Position numbers and translations under genes: made by a program. Below are positions 6,448 to 12,127 of a stretch of 12,261 bases of DNA, piece after piece. The stretch comes from DAXETY01 sp051155755 (lineage in GTDB: Bacteria; Desulfobacterota; Desulfobacteria; Desulfobacterales; SG8-13): NCBI GenBank assembly GCA_051155755.1, contig DAXETY010000154.1, forward strand, positions 1-12,261, written 5' to 3'. Within the stretch, counting starts at the first letter, position 1; each line of letters starts with the position of its first letter. A model generated the notes under the pieces. The model ran no database searches. It was not told the origin of the DNA and was given only the letters and a program-made list of their open reading frames with translations.

Positions 6448-6921
6448 TCAGGAGTGTATCCCCGTGTATTTCTTGCGCAGGCGGTCCATTTCACGCTGTT
6501 CGTCCCGGCGACGGATGGTTTCACGCTTGTCGTACTTTTTCTTGCCGCGCGCCAGCGCCAGTGCCAGTTTGGCCTTGCCCTCCTTGAAATACATTTTCAG
6601 GGGCACCAGCGTGTAGCCCTGCTCGTTGACCTTCCCGTACAGGCGCTTGATTTCGCGTTTGTGCAGCAGCAGTTTGCGCGGTCGCAGGGGGTCGTGATTG
6701 TCGTACGCGGCAAATGGATAGGGGCTGATGTGCAACTGGTAGACGAAGACTTCACCGTTTTTGATCCGGGCATAGGAATCCTTTAAATTCGCCCGTCCCT
6801 GTCGCAGAGACTTCACTTCGGTGCCCTTTAGCACCATACCGGCCTCGAAGACATCTTCGATTTCATAATCGAAACGCGCCTTGCGGTTCTCGGCGATGAT
6901 TTTTTTGGATTCTTTGGCCAT
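6448..6921 (-). CDS. smpB: SsrA-binding protein SmpB
   Basis: A 157-residue SmpB, the small basic protein that binds tmRNA and brings it to stalled ribosomes. Family signatures are clear: KIIAENRKARFDYEIEDVFEAG (8-29), GTEVKSLRQGRANLKDSY (34-51), NHDPLRPRKLLLH (75-87), and the basic C-terminal tail with GKKKYDKRE-type sequence that enters the mRNA channel of the ribosome. Length is typical (about 150-160). The RNA partner ssrA is at 235-592 on the same strand, separated by other genes. The ATG has no obvious ribosome site; the bases just ahead (CCGTT-A-AACGG, then TTTT) can form a small hairpin that might affect translation. It lies 219 bases downstream of ptsI, with two repeat arrays between, so it may have its own promoter. 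Confidence 0.97.
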   Translation of the reverse strand: MAKESKKIIAENRKARFDYEIEDVFEAGMVLKGTEVKSLRQGRANLKDSYARIKNGEVFVYQLHISPYPFAAYDNHDPLRPRKLLLHKREIKRLYGKVNEQGYTLVPLKMYFKEGKAKLALALARGKKKYDKRETIRRRDEQREMDRLRKKYTGIHS

Positions 6922-6941
6922 AATTCAAAACCGTTTAACGG

Positions 6942-6976
6942 CGCTGTCGGCGTCCGTGGTCCGTTTTCAGTTGTCC
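6942..6976 (+). repeat. Heptamer array E, 5 units
   Basis: 35 bases in heptamer register: GCTGTCG, GGCGTCC, GTGGTCC, GTTTTCA and GTTGTCC. It lies immediately upstream of smpB (which is read leftward), within its leader or promoter region. Confidence 0.75.
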
Positions 6977-7100
6977 TTTTTGTAGAAGTCAATAATTGGA
7001 AAGAATTTCCAGGGCGAGTTCGATCCGACGATGAGTTGTCTGTAAACTCGCAAAGCGTTGCCTGCAATATTTGACCGATCTAAAAACTTCGGCGATGAGG

Positions 7101-7135
7101 TGACAACGGACAATGGACCACTGACAACGGACATC
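7101..7135 (-). repeat. Heptamer array F (inverted), 5 units
   Basis: Read on the minus strand: GATGTCC, GTTGTCA, GTGGTCC, ATTGTCC and GTTGTCA, exactly 35 bases. It begins five bases after the ptsI stop codon, so it would be in the ptsI 3' untranslated region. It is inverted relative to array E in the same spacer. Confidence 0.9.
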
Positions 7136-7140
7136 CCCGG

Positions 7141-8910
7141 CTATTTTCCGATGCCGATTTCTTCCAGGACATCTTTATAGATATCCCGCAGGAGTTCGAA
7201 GGTTTTTTCCGCAGAGGTCAGTTTCAGAACCTCCTCGACCAGCGGGGCGGTATCCGAGAACTGAATCGAGCGGATCATATGCTTGACCGAAGGGATGGAC
7301 TGCGGATTCATGCTGAGCTCGTCGATGCCCAGACCCAGCAGCAACGGGATATGGATCGGGTAGCCGGCCATTTCCCCGCAGATGAACACTTTGATACCGT
7401 GATCGTGAGCGGTGTCGACAACGTGTTTGAGCATTCGAAGGATCGCCGGGTCCAGCGGCCGGAATAAATGCGAGACTTTCTGGTTCCCCCGGTCGATTGC
7501 CAGGGTGTATTGGATCAGGTCGTTGGTGCCGATGCTGAAAAAATCCACCTCTTTGGCGAAGACATCGGCCATAATCACCGCCGAAGGCACTTCGATCAGC
7601 GCGCCGATAGGGATGTCGCGGTTGTAGGCCGTACCGTTTCTGTCCAGGGATTCGGCCGCCCGATCGACCATTTCACGGGCCCGGACCAGTTCACTGCGGA
7701 TGGCGACCATCGGAAACATCAGCCGAATGTTGCCGTGCACGGCCGCGCGCAACGCCGCCCGCAGCTGGCTCTGGAAGACATCCGGCCGCTGCAGGCACCA
7801 TCGAATGCCGCGCAGGCCCAGGGCCGGATTTTCCTCCGGGGCGTCCATTTCCGAAACCAGGGCCTTATCGCCGTTGATGTCCAGGGTGCGCAGGGTGACC
7901 GGTTTGGGCGCCATTACCTGCACCACGTCCGAATAACGATCGTATAGTTCTTCTTCGCTGGGAAAATCCGGTCGGCTCAGGTACTGAAACTCCGTCCGGT
8001 ACAGACCGATGCCGTCGCCGCCGTAGTTGACCACCTGAACGACTTCTTCGGGCAGTTCGATATTGCCCAGTACGCGCACCGTTTTATCGTCGAGCGTCTT
8101 GGCGGAGAGTCGGCTGCGCCGGCTGATGGCGGCCTTGTGGCGCTCATACAGGGCGATTCGTTTTTCGTAGGAAATCAGGGTCTTTTCACGCGGATGGATG
8201 ATCACCGATCCCGAACTGCCGTCTACGATGAGGATATCTTCATTTTTGATGATCCGGGTGGCATTTTCGAGACCCAAAACCGCCGGCAACTCCAATGTGC
8301 GGGCGATAATCCCGGTATGGGATGCTTTGCCGCCTTTGTCGGTGACAAAGCCCTTGATGCGCTCCAACCGGATCTGGCTGGTTTCCGCCGGGGACAGATC
8401 CCTGGCGACCAGGATGACCCGCTTGTCGATATCGGCGATATTCACCCCGCGGGCTCCGGTCAGATTGGTCATAATCCGATCGGAAATGTGTTCGATGTCG
8501 GCCGCCCGTTCCCGCAGGTAGGAGTCGGCCATGTTCTGAAAAATCCCTTTCAGGCCGGCGACGACTTTTTTCAGAGCCCACTCGGCATTGACGCATTCGT
8601 TTTGGATGGTTTCGATGGTTTTCCCGTAAAGCATCTTGTCCTTGAGCAGGACTTCCTGGGTTTCAAGGATGCCGGTCTGCTGGCGAAATTCTTCGGAGGT
8701 GTTTTCGATAATGGCGCGCAACTCGTCTTTCGAGCGTTTCACAGCGGCTTTGAAGCGTTTGATTTCGTTGTTCAGCTGTTCTGGAGCGATCATGTACCGG
8801 GCAACGACGTCCACCCCTTCTTTGTCCACCAGGTAGGCTTTGCCGATACAGATGCCCGGAGAGGCGCCGATTCCACTCAGCAGGATTTCTTTGCGGTGTT
8901 CGGTGGGCAT
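7141..8910 (-). CDS. ptsI: PTS Enzyme I (phosphoenolpyruvate-protein phosphotransferase)
   Basis: A full-length 589-residue Enzyme I, cytoplasmic, which takes phosphate from phosphoenolpyruvate and passes it to HPr. Order of parts: N-terminal region (LLSGIGASPGICIGKA, 10-25) with the HPr-binding helices; phosphohistidine site GGKASHTGIIART with H198; and the C-terminal PEP/Mg barrel with LYRTEFQY (R305), LRTLDINGDK (R341), EVPSA (E440), GTNDLIQYTLAIDRGN (461-476) and CGEMAG (C511). All catalytic residues I can check are present. There is no N-terminal GAF domain, so this is the sugar-type Enzyme I layout, not PtsP. ptsH lies six bases upstream and they form one operon; GGAG sits 11 bases before the ATG. 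No permease or EII gene is visible, so the pair may serve mannose-type EIIs elsewhere or a regulatory phosphorelay. Confidence 0.97.
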   Translation of the reverse strand: MPTEHRKEILLSGIGASPGICIGKAYLVDKEGVDVVARYMIAPEQLNNEIKRFKAAVKRSKDELRAIIENTSEEFRQQTGILETQEVLLKDKMLYGKTIETIQNECVNAEWALKKVVAGLKGIFQNMADSYLRERAADIEHISDRIMTNLTGARGVNIADIDKRVILVARDLSPAETSQIRLERIKGFVTDKGGKASHTGIIARTLELPAVLGLENATRIIKNEDILIVDGSSGSVIIHPREKTLISYEKRIALYERHKAAISRRSRLSAKTLDDKTVRVLGNIELPEEVVQVVNYGGDGIGLYRTEFQYLSRPDFPSEEELYDRYSDVVQVMAPKPVTLRTLDINGDKALVSEMDAPEENPALGLRGIRWCLQRPDVFQSQLRAALRAAVHGNIRLMFPMVAIRSELVRAREMVDRAAESLDRNGTAYNRDIPIGALIEVPSAVIMADVFAKEVDFFSIGTNDLIQYTLAIDRGNQKVSHLFRPLDPAILRMLKHVVDTAHDHGIKVFICGEMAGYPIHIPLLLGLGIDELSMNPQSIPSVKHMIRSIQFSDTAPLVEEVLKLTSAEKTFELLRDIYKDVLEEIGIGK

Positions 8911-8916
8911 GACGAT

Positions 8917-9186
8917 TTATTCTCCAAAGCCGTCTTCGATCCGCCCCACGATTTCATCCAGAATCTGCGAATCGACAGCGTCTTCGGCGATTAAACGAAT
9001 CCGGGTGCCCCGGGGGCACTCCAGCGCTAGAATGTCCATGATGCTTCTCGCATCGGCCTTGTCGTTACCTTTGACCAACCAGATACCGGCACTGGCTTTC
9101 TGGGCAATCCGGGCGATCAGGGCCGCCGACCGCGCATGGAGACCCAGTTCGTTAACGATACGGGTTGTGCGAACGATTTTTTCCAT
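8917..9186 (-). CDS. ptsH: HPr phosphocarrier protein
   Basis: An 89-residue HPr, the small phosphocarrier between Enzyme I and EIIA proteins. The phosphorylated histidine is H17 in NELGLHARSAALIA; the residue after Arg is Ser where classical HPr has Pro (GLHARPAA). The regulatory serine region is kept as DARSIMDIL with S48, so phosphorylation by an HPr kinase is possible. I chose the ATG at 9186 because MEKIVRTTRIVNELGLHAR aligns with HPr N-termini. An upstream GTG at 9243 would add 19 non-family residues, and its only purine-rich stretch touches the start codon. The chosen ATG has only a weak ribosome site. The stop is six bases before ptsI. Confidence 0.92.
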   Translation of the reverse strand: MEKIVRTTRIVNELGLHARSAALIARIAQKASAGIWLVKGNDKADARSIMDILALECPRGTRIRLIAEDAVDSQILDEIVGRIEDGFGE

Positions 9187-9206
9187 AAGCCATGCCCGCA
9201 GGGCAC

Positions 9207-9293
9207 GATGCAACCCGCGAAAGCCCGCGCAGTCGTCGGACACCCTCGCCGCATGAAATGGAACGGAGCGTCGGGTTGCATCAACCTTGCAAC
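9207..9293. repeat. Nested inverted repeats in the ptsH leader
   Basis: GATGCAACCCG (9207-9217) and CGGGTTGCATC (9272-9282) are a perfect 11-bp inverted pair 54 bases apart. The second arm overlaps a further palindrome, GTTGCA-N7-TGCAAC (9275-9293). All lie upstream of ptsH as it is read. They could be an operator or competing RNA hairpins; this is not established. Confidence 0.5.
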
Positions 9294-9587
9294 GATTTGG
9301 GCGCCGGCCATCCGTGCGTGGGAAATGAAATCAGGCTGCATGAAACTTAGCAAAGAAAGGCCTGCTTCCAAAGGCAGCCCGGCATGATTTCCGAATCGGC
9401 TCCGCGAGGGGAATCACGCCAAAGGTTTCGATTTTGTTCTTTGGGCGAGCCTGCATCCTGCGGGGTGGTTTTCGATTTCGGGCCGCCTGCCGGTGGCGAA
9501 CGCCGGAAAACAATTACCGGTCGGCAAGACCGATCGAAAAACTACTTACTCTAACAACCAGCCATTAAAAAGTCAATCAGGATTCAT

Positions 9588-9617
9588 TTGACACATACCG
9601 GGCAAGAAGGATACGAA
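9588..9617 (+). promoter_or_regulatory. Candidate promoter of the selenoprotein gene
   Basis: A perfect -35 TTGACA (9588-9593) is followed after 18 bases by TACGAA (9612-9617), which matches the -10 consensus at only half of its positions. The location, 40 bases before the start codon, is right. A TATAAA at 9623-9628 has no -35 partner. Confidence 0.35.
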
Positions 9618-9656
9618 TCAATTATAAAACCTGAAATCCGGTAAGGAGGGAGCTTT

Positions 9657-9884
9657 ATGAGCGAAAAAGTGTTGATTTTCGGCAAAAGCACGTGACCCTA
9701 CACGCAACAGGCTCGGGAAGCTTATCAAAAACGGGGTGTGGCATTCGAATACATCGACGTGAAGCAGTCCAGCCAGAACCTGGCAAAGATGCTGGAGCAC
9801 TCCGGCGGAAAGCGCAAAGTGCCGGTCATCGTCGAACCCGAAAATGTGACCATCGGCTGGGAAGGCAACACATGAGGCGTCTGA
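9657..9884 (+). CDS. Double-selenocysteine glutaredoxin-like protein (UXX-star type)
   Basis: An ATG with a near-perfect ribosome site (AAGGAGG, seven bases upstream) opens a 75-residue frame with two in-frame TGA codons, at 9693-9695 and 9873-9875, and a TGA stop at 9882-9884. Reading the first two as selenocysteine gives a small thioredoxin-fold protein: VLIFGKST-U13-PYT (glutaredoxin-like CPYC/CPYT motif), EYIDVK (31-36), the cis-Pro segment VPVIVE (55-60, P56) and TIGWEG (65-70). The chain ends NT-U73-GV-stop. Both TGAs fall where a redox Cys/Sec makes sense, and the frame continues as a glutaredoxin-like sequence after each, so a simple pseudogene is unlikely. I recall annotation families named 'UXX-star' for this Sec-x-x-stop ending; I could not check that here. 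The role is presumably thiol/selenol redox chemistry, substrate unknown. Conventional calling would end the gene after 12 codons. SelB, SelA and tRNA-Sec are not in the window. Confidence 0.88.
9709..9723 (+). promoter_or_regulatory. Candidate SECIS hairpin for the first UGA (Sec13)
   Basis: AGGCU (9709-9713) can pair with AGCUU (9719-9723), including one G-U, around the loop CGGGA. The loop starts 18 bases after the UGA and has G in its first two positions, which fits the loose published rules for bacterial SECIS elements. It was found by eye with no folding energy, and the stem is short. Confidence 0.45.
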
Positions 9885-9904
9885 TTCCGGCCGGAGGTCG
9901 GAGT
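9884..9904 (+). promoter_or_regulatory. Candidate SECIS hairpin for the second UGA (Sec73)
   Basis: AUUCCG (9884-9889) pairs with CGGAGU (9899-9904), one U-G, around the nine-base loop GCCGGAGGU, which starts with G. It begins at the last base of the stop codon, so it is in the 3' untranslated region and free of coding limits. The loop starts about 14 bases after the UGA, slightly nearer than usual. Heptamer array G starts four bases later. Confidence 0.45.
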
Positions 9905-9907
9905 ATT

Positions 9908-9949
9908 GATGTCCGTTGTCATTTGTCCTTTGTCCGTAGTTCGTTTTCG
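9908..9949 (+). repeat. Heptamer array G, 6 units
   Basis: Six heptamers in register: GATGTCC, GTTGTCA, TTTGTCC, TTTGTCC, GTAGTTC and GTTTTCG. The first two units are identical to the first two of array F, about 2.8 kb away. It lies just after the selenoprotein stop codon. Confidence 0.85.
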
Positions 9950-9974
9950 ATAAAAATGGCGGATCGAGTCACAG

Positions 9975-10006
9975 ATGCGGCGAAGCGGGGAACCGGCGAA
10001 ACGGCG
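9975..10006 (-). repeat. Octamer array C2 (inverted), 4 units
   Basis: On the minus strand: CGCCGTTT, CGCCGGTT, CCCCGCTT and CGCCGCAT, 32 bases. As with the array at 6277, a run of six T precedes it on its own strand. It forms an inverted pair with the array at 10114-10145. Confidence 0.85.
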
Positions 10007-10037
10007 AAAAAAGCAGCCGGGATGGGTGGACTGGTGT

Positions 10038-10065
10038 TTGTCTTGCTCGTGCGGTGAGATATAAG
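10038..10065 (+). promoter_or_regulatory. Candidate promoter of the GAF-PAS-LuxR gene
   Basis: TTGTCT (10038-10043) and TATAAG (10060-10065) are separated by 16 bases, matching the sigma70 boxes at four and five of six positions. The transcript would carry a leader of about 150 bases that includes the octamer array at 10114-10145. Confidence 0.4.
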
Positions 10066-10113
10066 TTTATCGTATTAAGGATAAATTGCAACGCATGGTC
10101 GGTTTTCTTTCAG

Positions 10114-10145
10114 CGCCGATTCGCCCTGTCGCCGTTTCGCCGGAT
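10114..10145 (+). repeat. Octamer array C3, 4 units
   Basis: CGCCGATT, CGCCCTGT, CGCCGTTT and CGCCGGAT, 32 bases. The middle two units are identical to the middle two of the array at 6277-6308, with the same order. It sits 77 bases before the start of the regulator gene. Confidence 0.85.
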
Positions 10146-10222
10146 CAGTTCGATCGATCGCCAAATCTCGGCAGAACGTCGACACACTCAACCTGCTTCA
10201 TAAAGCCCATAGGCAGCAAGCC

Positions 10223-11818
10223 ATGCTCCAAATCCCACAGAAAAAGCCGATCTACACCCAGCTGGAGCAGCGCGTCAAAGAGCTGGAGGAGGAGGTCACG
10301 CTGTTGCGCGCCCGGCAGCGCGACCTGCGCCGTCGCAGCGAATACCTTACCGCGCTGCATGAGACCTCCATCGGTCTGCTCGATTTGCTGGACACCGAAG
10401 AGCTGCTCGAAACGATCCTGTACCGGGCGGCATTGCTGACCGGCACCGGTCACGGGTACATTTACCTGCCCGAGCCGGATGGGATCCACATGCAAATGCA
10501 GGTCGGCATGGGTTTCTTCAAGGGTCAGCTCGGCCGGCGCGTCAAACGCGGTGAGGGCATGGGCGGCAAAGTGTGGGAATCCGAGCAGGCGCTGGTGGTG
10601 GACAACTATCGGCGGTGGCGGGGCCGACTGCCGGACCGCAGCCTGGATCCACTCGGCCCGATCATCGGCATACCCATGCAGTCGGAACGGGGTGTACTGG
10701 GCGTCATCGGCCTGGCGCGGGTGCAGAAAGGCCGGCAATTCGGTCAGGAAGACACGATCATCCTGGGACGCTTTGCCGAACTGGCGCTGCTGGCGCTCGA
10801 AAAAGCCCGCCTGATCTCCGATGCCCGCCGCGAGCTGGCCGAGCGTCGTCGCACCGAAGAAAACCTGCGCGAAAGCGAGGCCCGCTACCGCTCATTGCTG
10901 GAGTCCTCCCCGGATCCGGTGGTGGTTTACGACATGCAGGGCCGGGCCACCTACGTCAATCCGGCCTTCGAAAACACCTTTGCGTTCAGCCGGCAGGAGG
11001 TGATGGGCAAGCGAATCGATTTCGTTCCGGAGGAAAACCGCCCCGAGACCCAGGAGGCCATTCAGAACATGCTCGCCGGGCGAACGATCCAGCTATTCGA
11101 AACCAAGCGTCTGACGCGGGAAGGCCGCCTGCTGGACGTGCAGATCAGCTCCACCCTCTACTATGACCGCCAGGGAAAACCGAGCGGCAACATCGTAATT
11201 TTACGGGATATCACGGCCCTGAAGCAAACCGAGGAGGTCCTGCACAGCTACCGCGACCGCCTGGAAGAACTGGTTTCAGAGCGAACCGGAGAGTTGGCCG
11301 AGACCAATACGAGGCTGGCCCGGGAAATCGAAGAGCGCAAGCGCGCCGAGGCCGAGCTGCGAAGGCGGGAGTCCGAACTGGAGGCGCAGTCGCTGCACCT
11401 GGCCGAAGTCAACACGGCCCTGAAAGTGCTGCTGAAAAAACGCGAGGACGACAAAAAGGAGCTGGCGGAAAACCTGATGGACAATCTGCAGGAGTTCATC
11501 ACGCCCTATCTGGAGCGACTGAAAAAAGGGCGTCTGACGACCGATCAGCAAACCCTGCTGCGGATTCTGGAGTCCAACCTGGAAAACATCACCTCCCCGT
11601 TTATCCAGAAGCTGACCCATCGCTCGTTCAATTTCACCCCGATGGAAATCCGGGTGGCCGGCCTGGTCAAAGAGGGCAAAACCAACGAGGAGATCGCCGA
11701 TCTGTTGTGCCTTTCGAAGAACACCATTTTGTTTCATCGCCACAACATTCGCACCAAGCTGGGCATCAAGAATCAAAAAATCAATCTGCGGTCCCATCTT
11801 TTGTCCTTCGAAAAATAG
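10223..11818 (+). CDS. GAF-PAS sensor with C-terminal LuxR-type HTH
   Basis: A 531-residue one-component regulator. Residues 10-40 are a short coiled coil (LEQRVKELEEEV). About 45-195 is a GAF domain, ending NGR-like in RFAELALLALEKARL. About 216-335 is a PAS domain: SEARYRSLLESSPDPVVVYD, then YVNPAFE, ending ILRDITALK. About 336-415 is a long coiled coil rich in Glu, Arg and Lys. About 470-525 is a LuxR/FixJ helix-turn-helix: FTPMEIRVAGLVKEGKTNEE, then IADLLCLSKNTILFHRHNIR. There is no membrane segment, kinase or receiver domain, so it should be a cytoplasmic sensor that itself binds DNA; the ligand or signal cannot be told. The ATG has only AGG nine bases upstream. The gene stands alone, with repeat arrays ahead of it and a hairpin terminator overlapping its stop. 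Its target might be the ABC transporter genes that follow, which is only a guess from position. Confidence 0.92.
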   Translation: MLQIPQKKPIYTQLEQRVKELEEEVTLLRARQRDLRRRSEYLTALHETSIGLLDLLDTEELLETILYRAALLTGTGHGYIYLPEPDGIHMQMQVGMGFFKGQLGRRVKRGEGMGGKVWESEQALVVDNYRRWRGRLPDRSLDPLGPIIGIPMQSERGVLGVIGLARVQKGRQFGQEDTIILGRFAELALLALEKARLISDARRELAERRRTEENLRESEARYRSLLESSPDPVVVYDMQGRATYVNPAFENTFAFSRQEVMGKRIDFVPEENRPETQEAIQNMLAGRTIQLFETKRLTREGRLLDVQISSTLYYDRQGKPSGNIVILRDITALKQTEEVLHSYRDRLEELVSERTGELAETNTRLAREIEERKRAEAELRRRESELEAQSLHLAEVNTALKVLLKKREDDKKELAENLMDNLQEFITPYLERLKKGRLTTDQQTLLRILESNLENITSPFIQKLTHRSFNFTPMEIRVAGLVKEGKTNEEIADLLCLSKNTILFHRHNIRTKLGIKNQKINLRSHLLSFEK

Positions 11819-11849
11819 TGGTTTTTTACCGCTATTATCCCACTATTTT
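11812..11849 (+). terminator. Terminator-like hairpin at the end of the regulator gene
   Basis: AAAATAGTGG (11812-11821, including the TAG stop) is perfectly complementary to CCACTATTTT (11840-11849). The 18-base loop contains a competing arm, CCGCTATT (11829-11836), that can also pair with AATAGTGG with one G-U. The A-run/T-run flanks give it the shape of an intrinsic terminator, possibly working in both directions, although the stem is A/T-rich. Confidence 0.55.
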
Positions 11850-12127
11850 ATCCACTTGACTTTGTTGTCCGCTTTCGCAAAACTACTGATCGAGTGTGGA
11901 CGCGATCTTATAACAATCTGATTTATCGATGTTTATTAATGAAATGGATGATCGGCACGCCCGTGCGACGTCTCCATTCGTTTCGGTAATTCCTTAAAAA
12001 ATGCGGATCAAACCCTATAAATTCGCTTGACTTACAGCAAGATACATAATAGCTACGAAAACAATTTTTATGAACTGAACCGCATTCAAAACATAACGGC
12101 AATTTCGTCAACCGGGGAGAGACTGCG
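11850..12127. other. A/T-rich spacer before the ABC transporter gene
   Basis: 278 bases, clearly more A/T-rich than the genes around it. It contains a GCAC/GTGC inverted repeat (11955-11966) and weak -10-like boxes (TATAAC at 11909, CATAAT at 12045) without good -35 partners. A 62-codon minus-strand frame with a TTG start (11923-12111) encodes a Cys-rich peptide including LPLCFECGSVHKNCF; it lacks a ribosome site and overlaps the transporter gene's leader, so I do not call it a gene. Confidence 0.45.

Larger units (their letters stand above)
9187..9656. other. Divergent spacer between ptsH and the selenoprotein gene
   Basis: About 470 bases with no supported gene; open frames on both strands lack ribosome sites and recognisable residues. 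It contains the inverted repeats at 9207-9293, a short hairpin-forming CTGC/GCAG pair near 9363-9377, a CGGTC/GACCG hairpin near 9519-9533 and a candidate promoter at 9588-9617. The part closest to 9657 is A/T-rich, as expected of a promoter region. Confidence 0.5.

Noticed and set aside
6131..7135. CRISPR array
   Set aside because: The repeats are contiguous 7- or 8-base units without spacers, and no cas gene is present.
9657..9884. Pseudogene or sequencing-error explanation for the two TGA codons
   Set aside because: Two independent errors or nonsense mutations would have to fall exactly at the redox position of a glutaredoxin motif and at the third-last codon, while the rest of the frame and the ribosome site stay intact. 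Selenocysteine is the simpler reading.
9692..10057. A 121-codon plus-strand frame starting inside the selenoprotein gene
   Set aside because: It is out of frame with the glutaredoxin-like protein, starts at a GTG without a ribosome site and runs through heptamer and octamer arrays, so it is not coding.
11953..11967. sigma54 promoter (GGCACG then TGC)
   Set aside because: The GG to GC distance is one base short of the strict -24/-12 spacing and the second T of TTGC is missing.
12027..12052. Promoter of the ABC gene (TTGACT with CATAAT or TAATAG)
   Set aside because: The possible spacings are 12 and 14 bases, too short for a sigma70 promoter.
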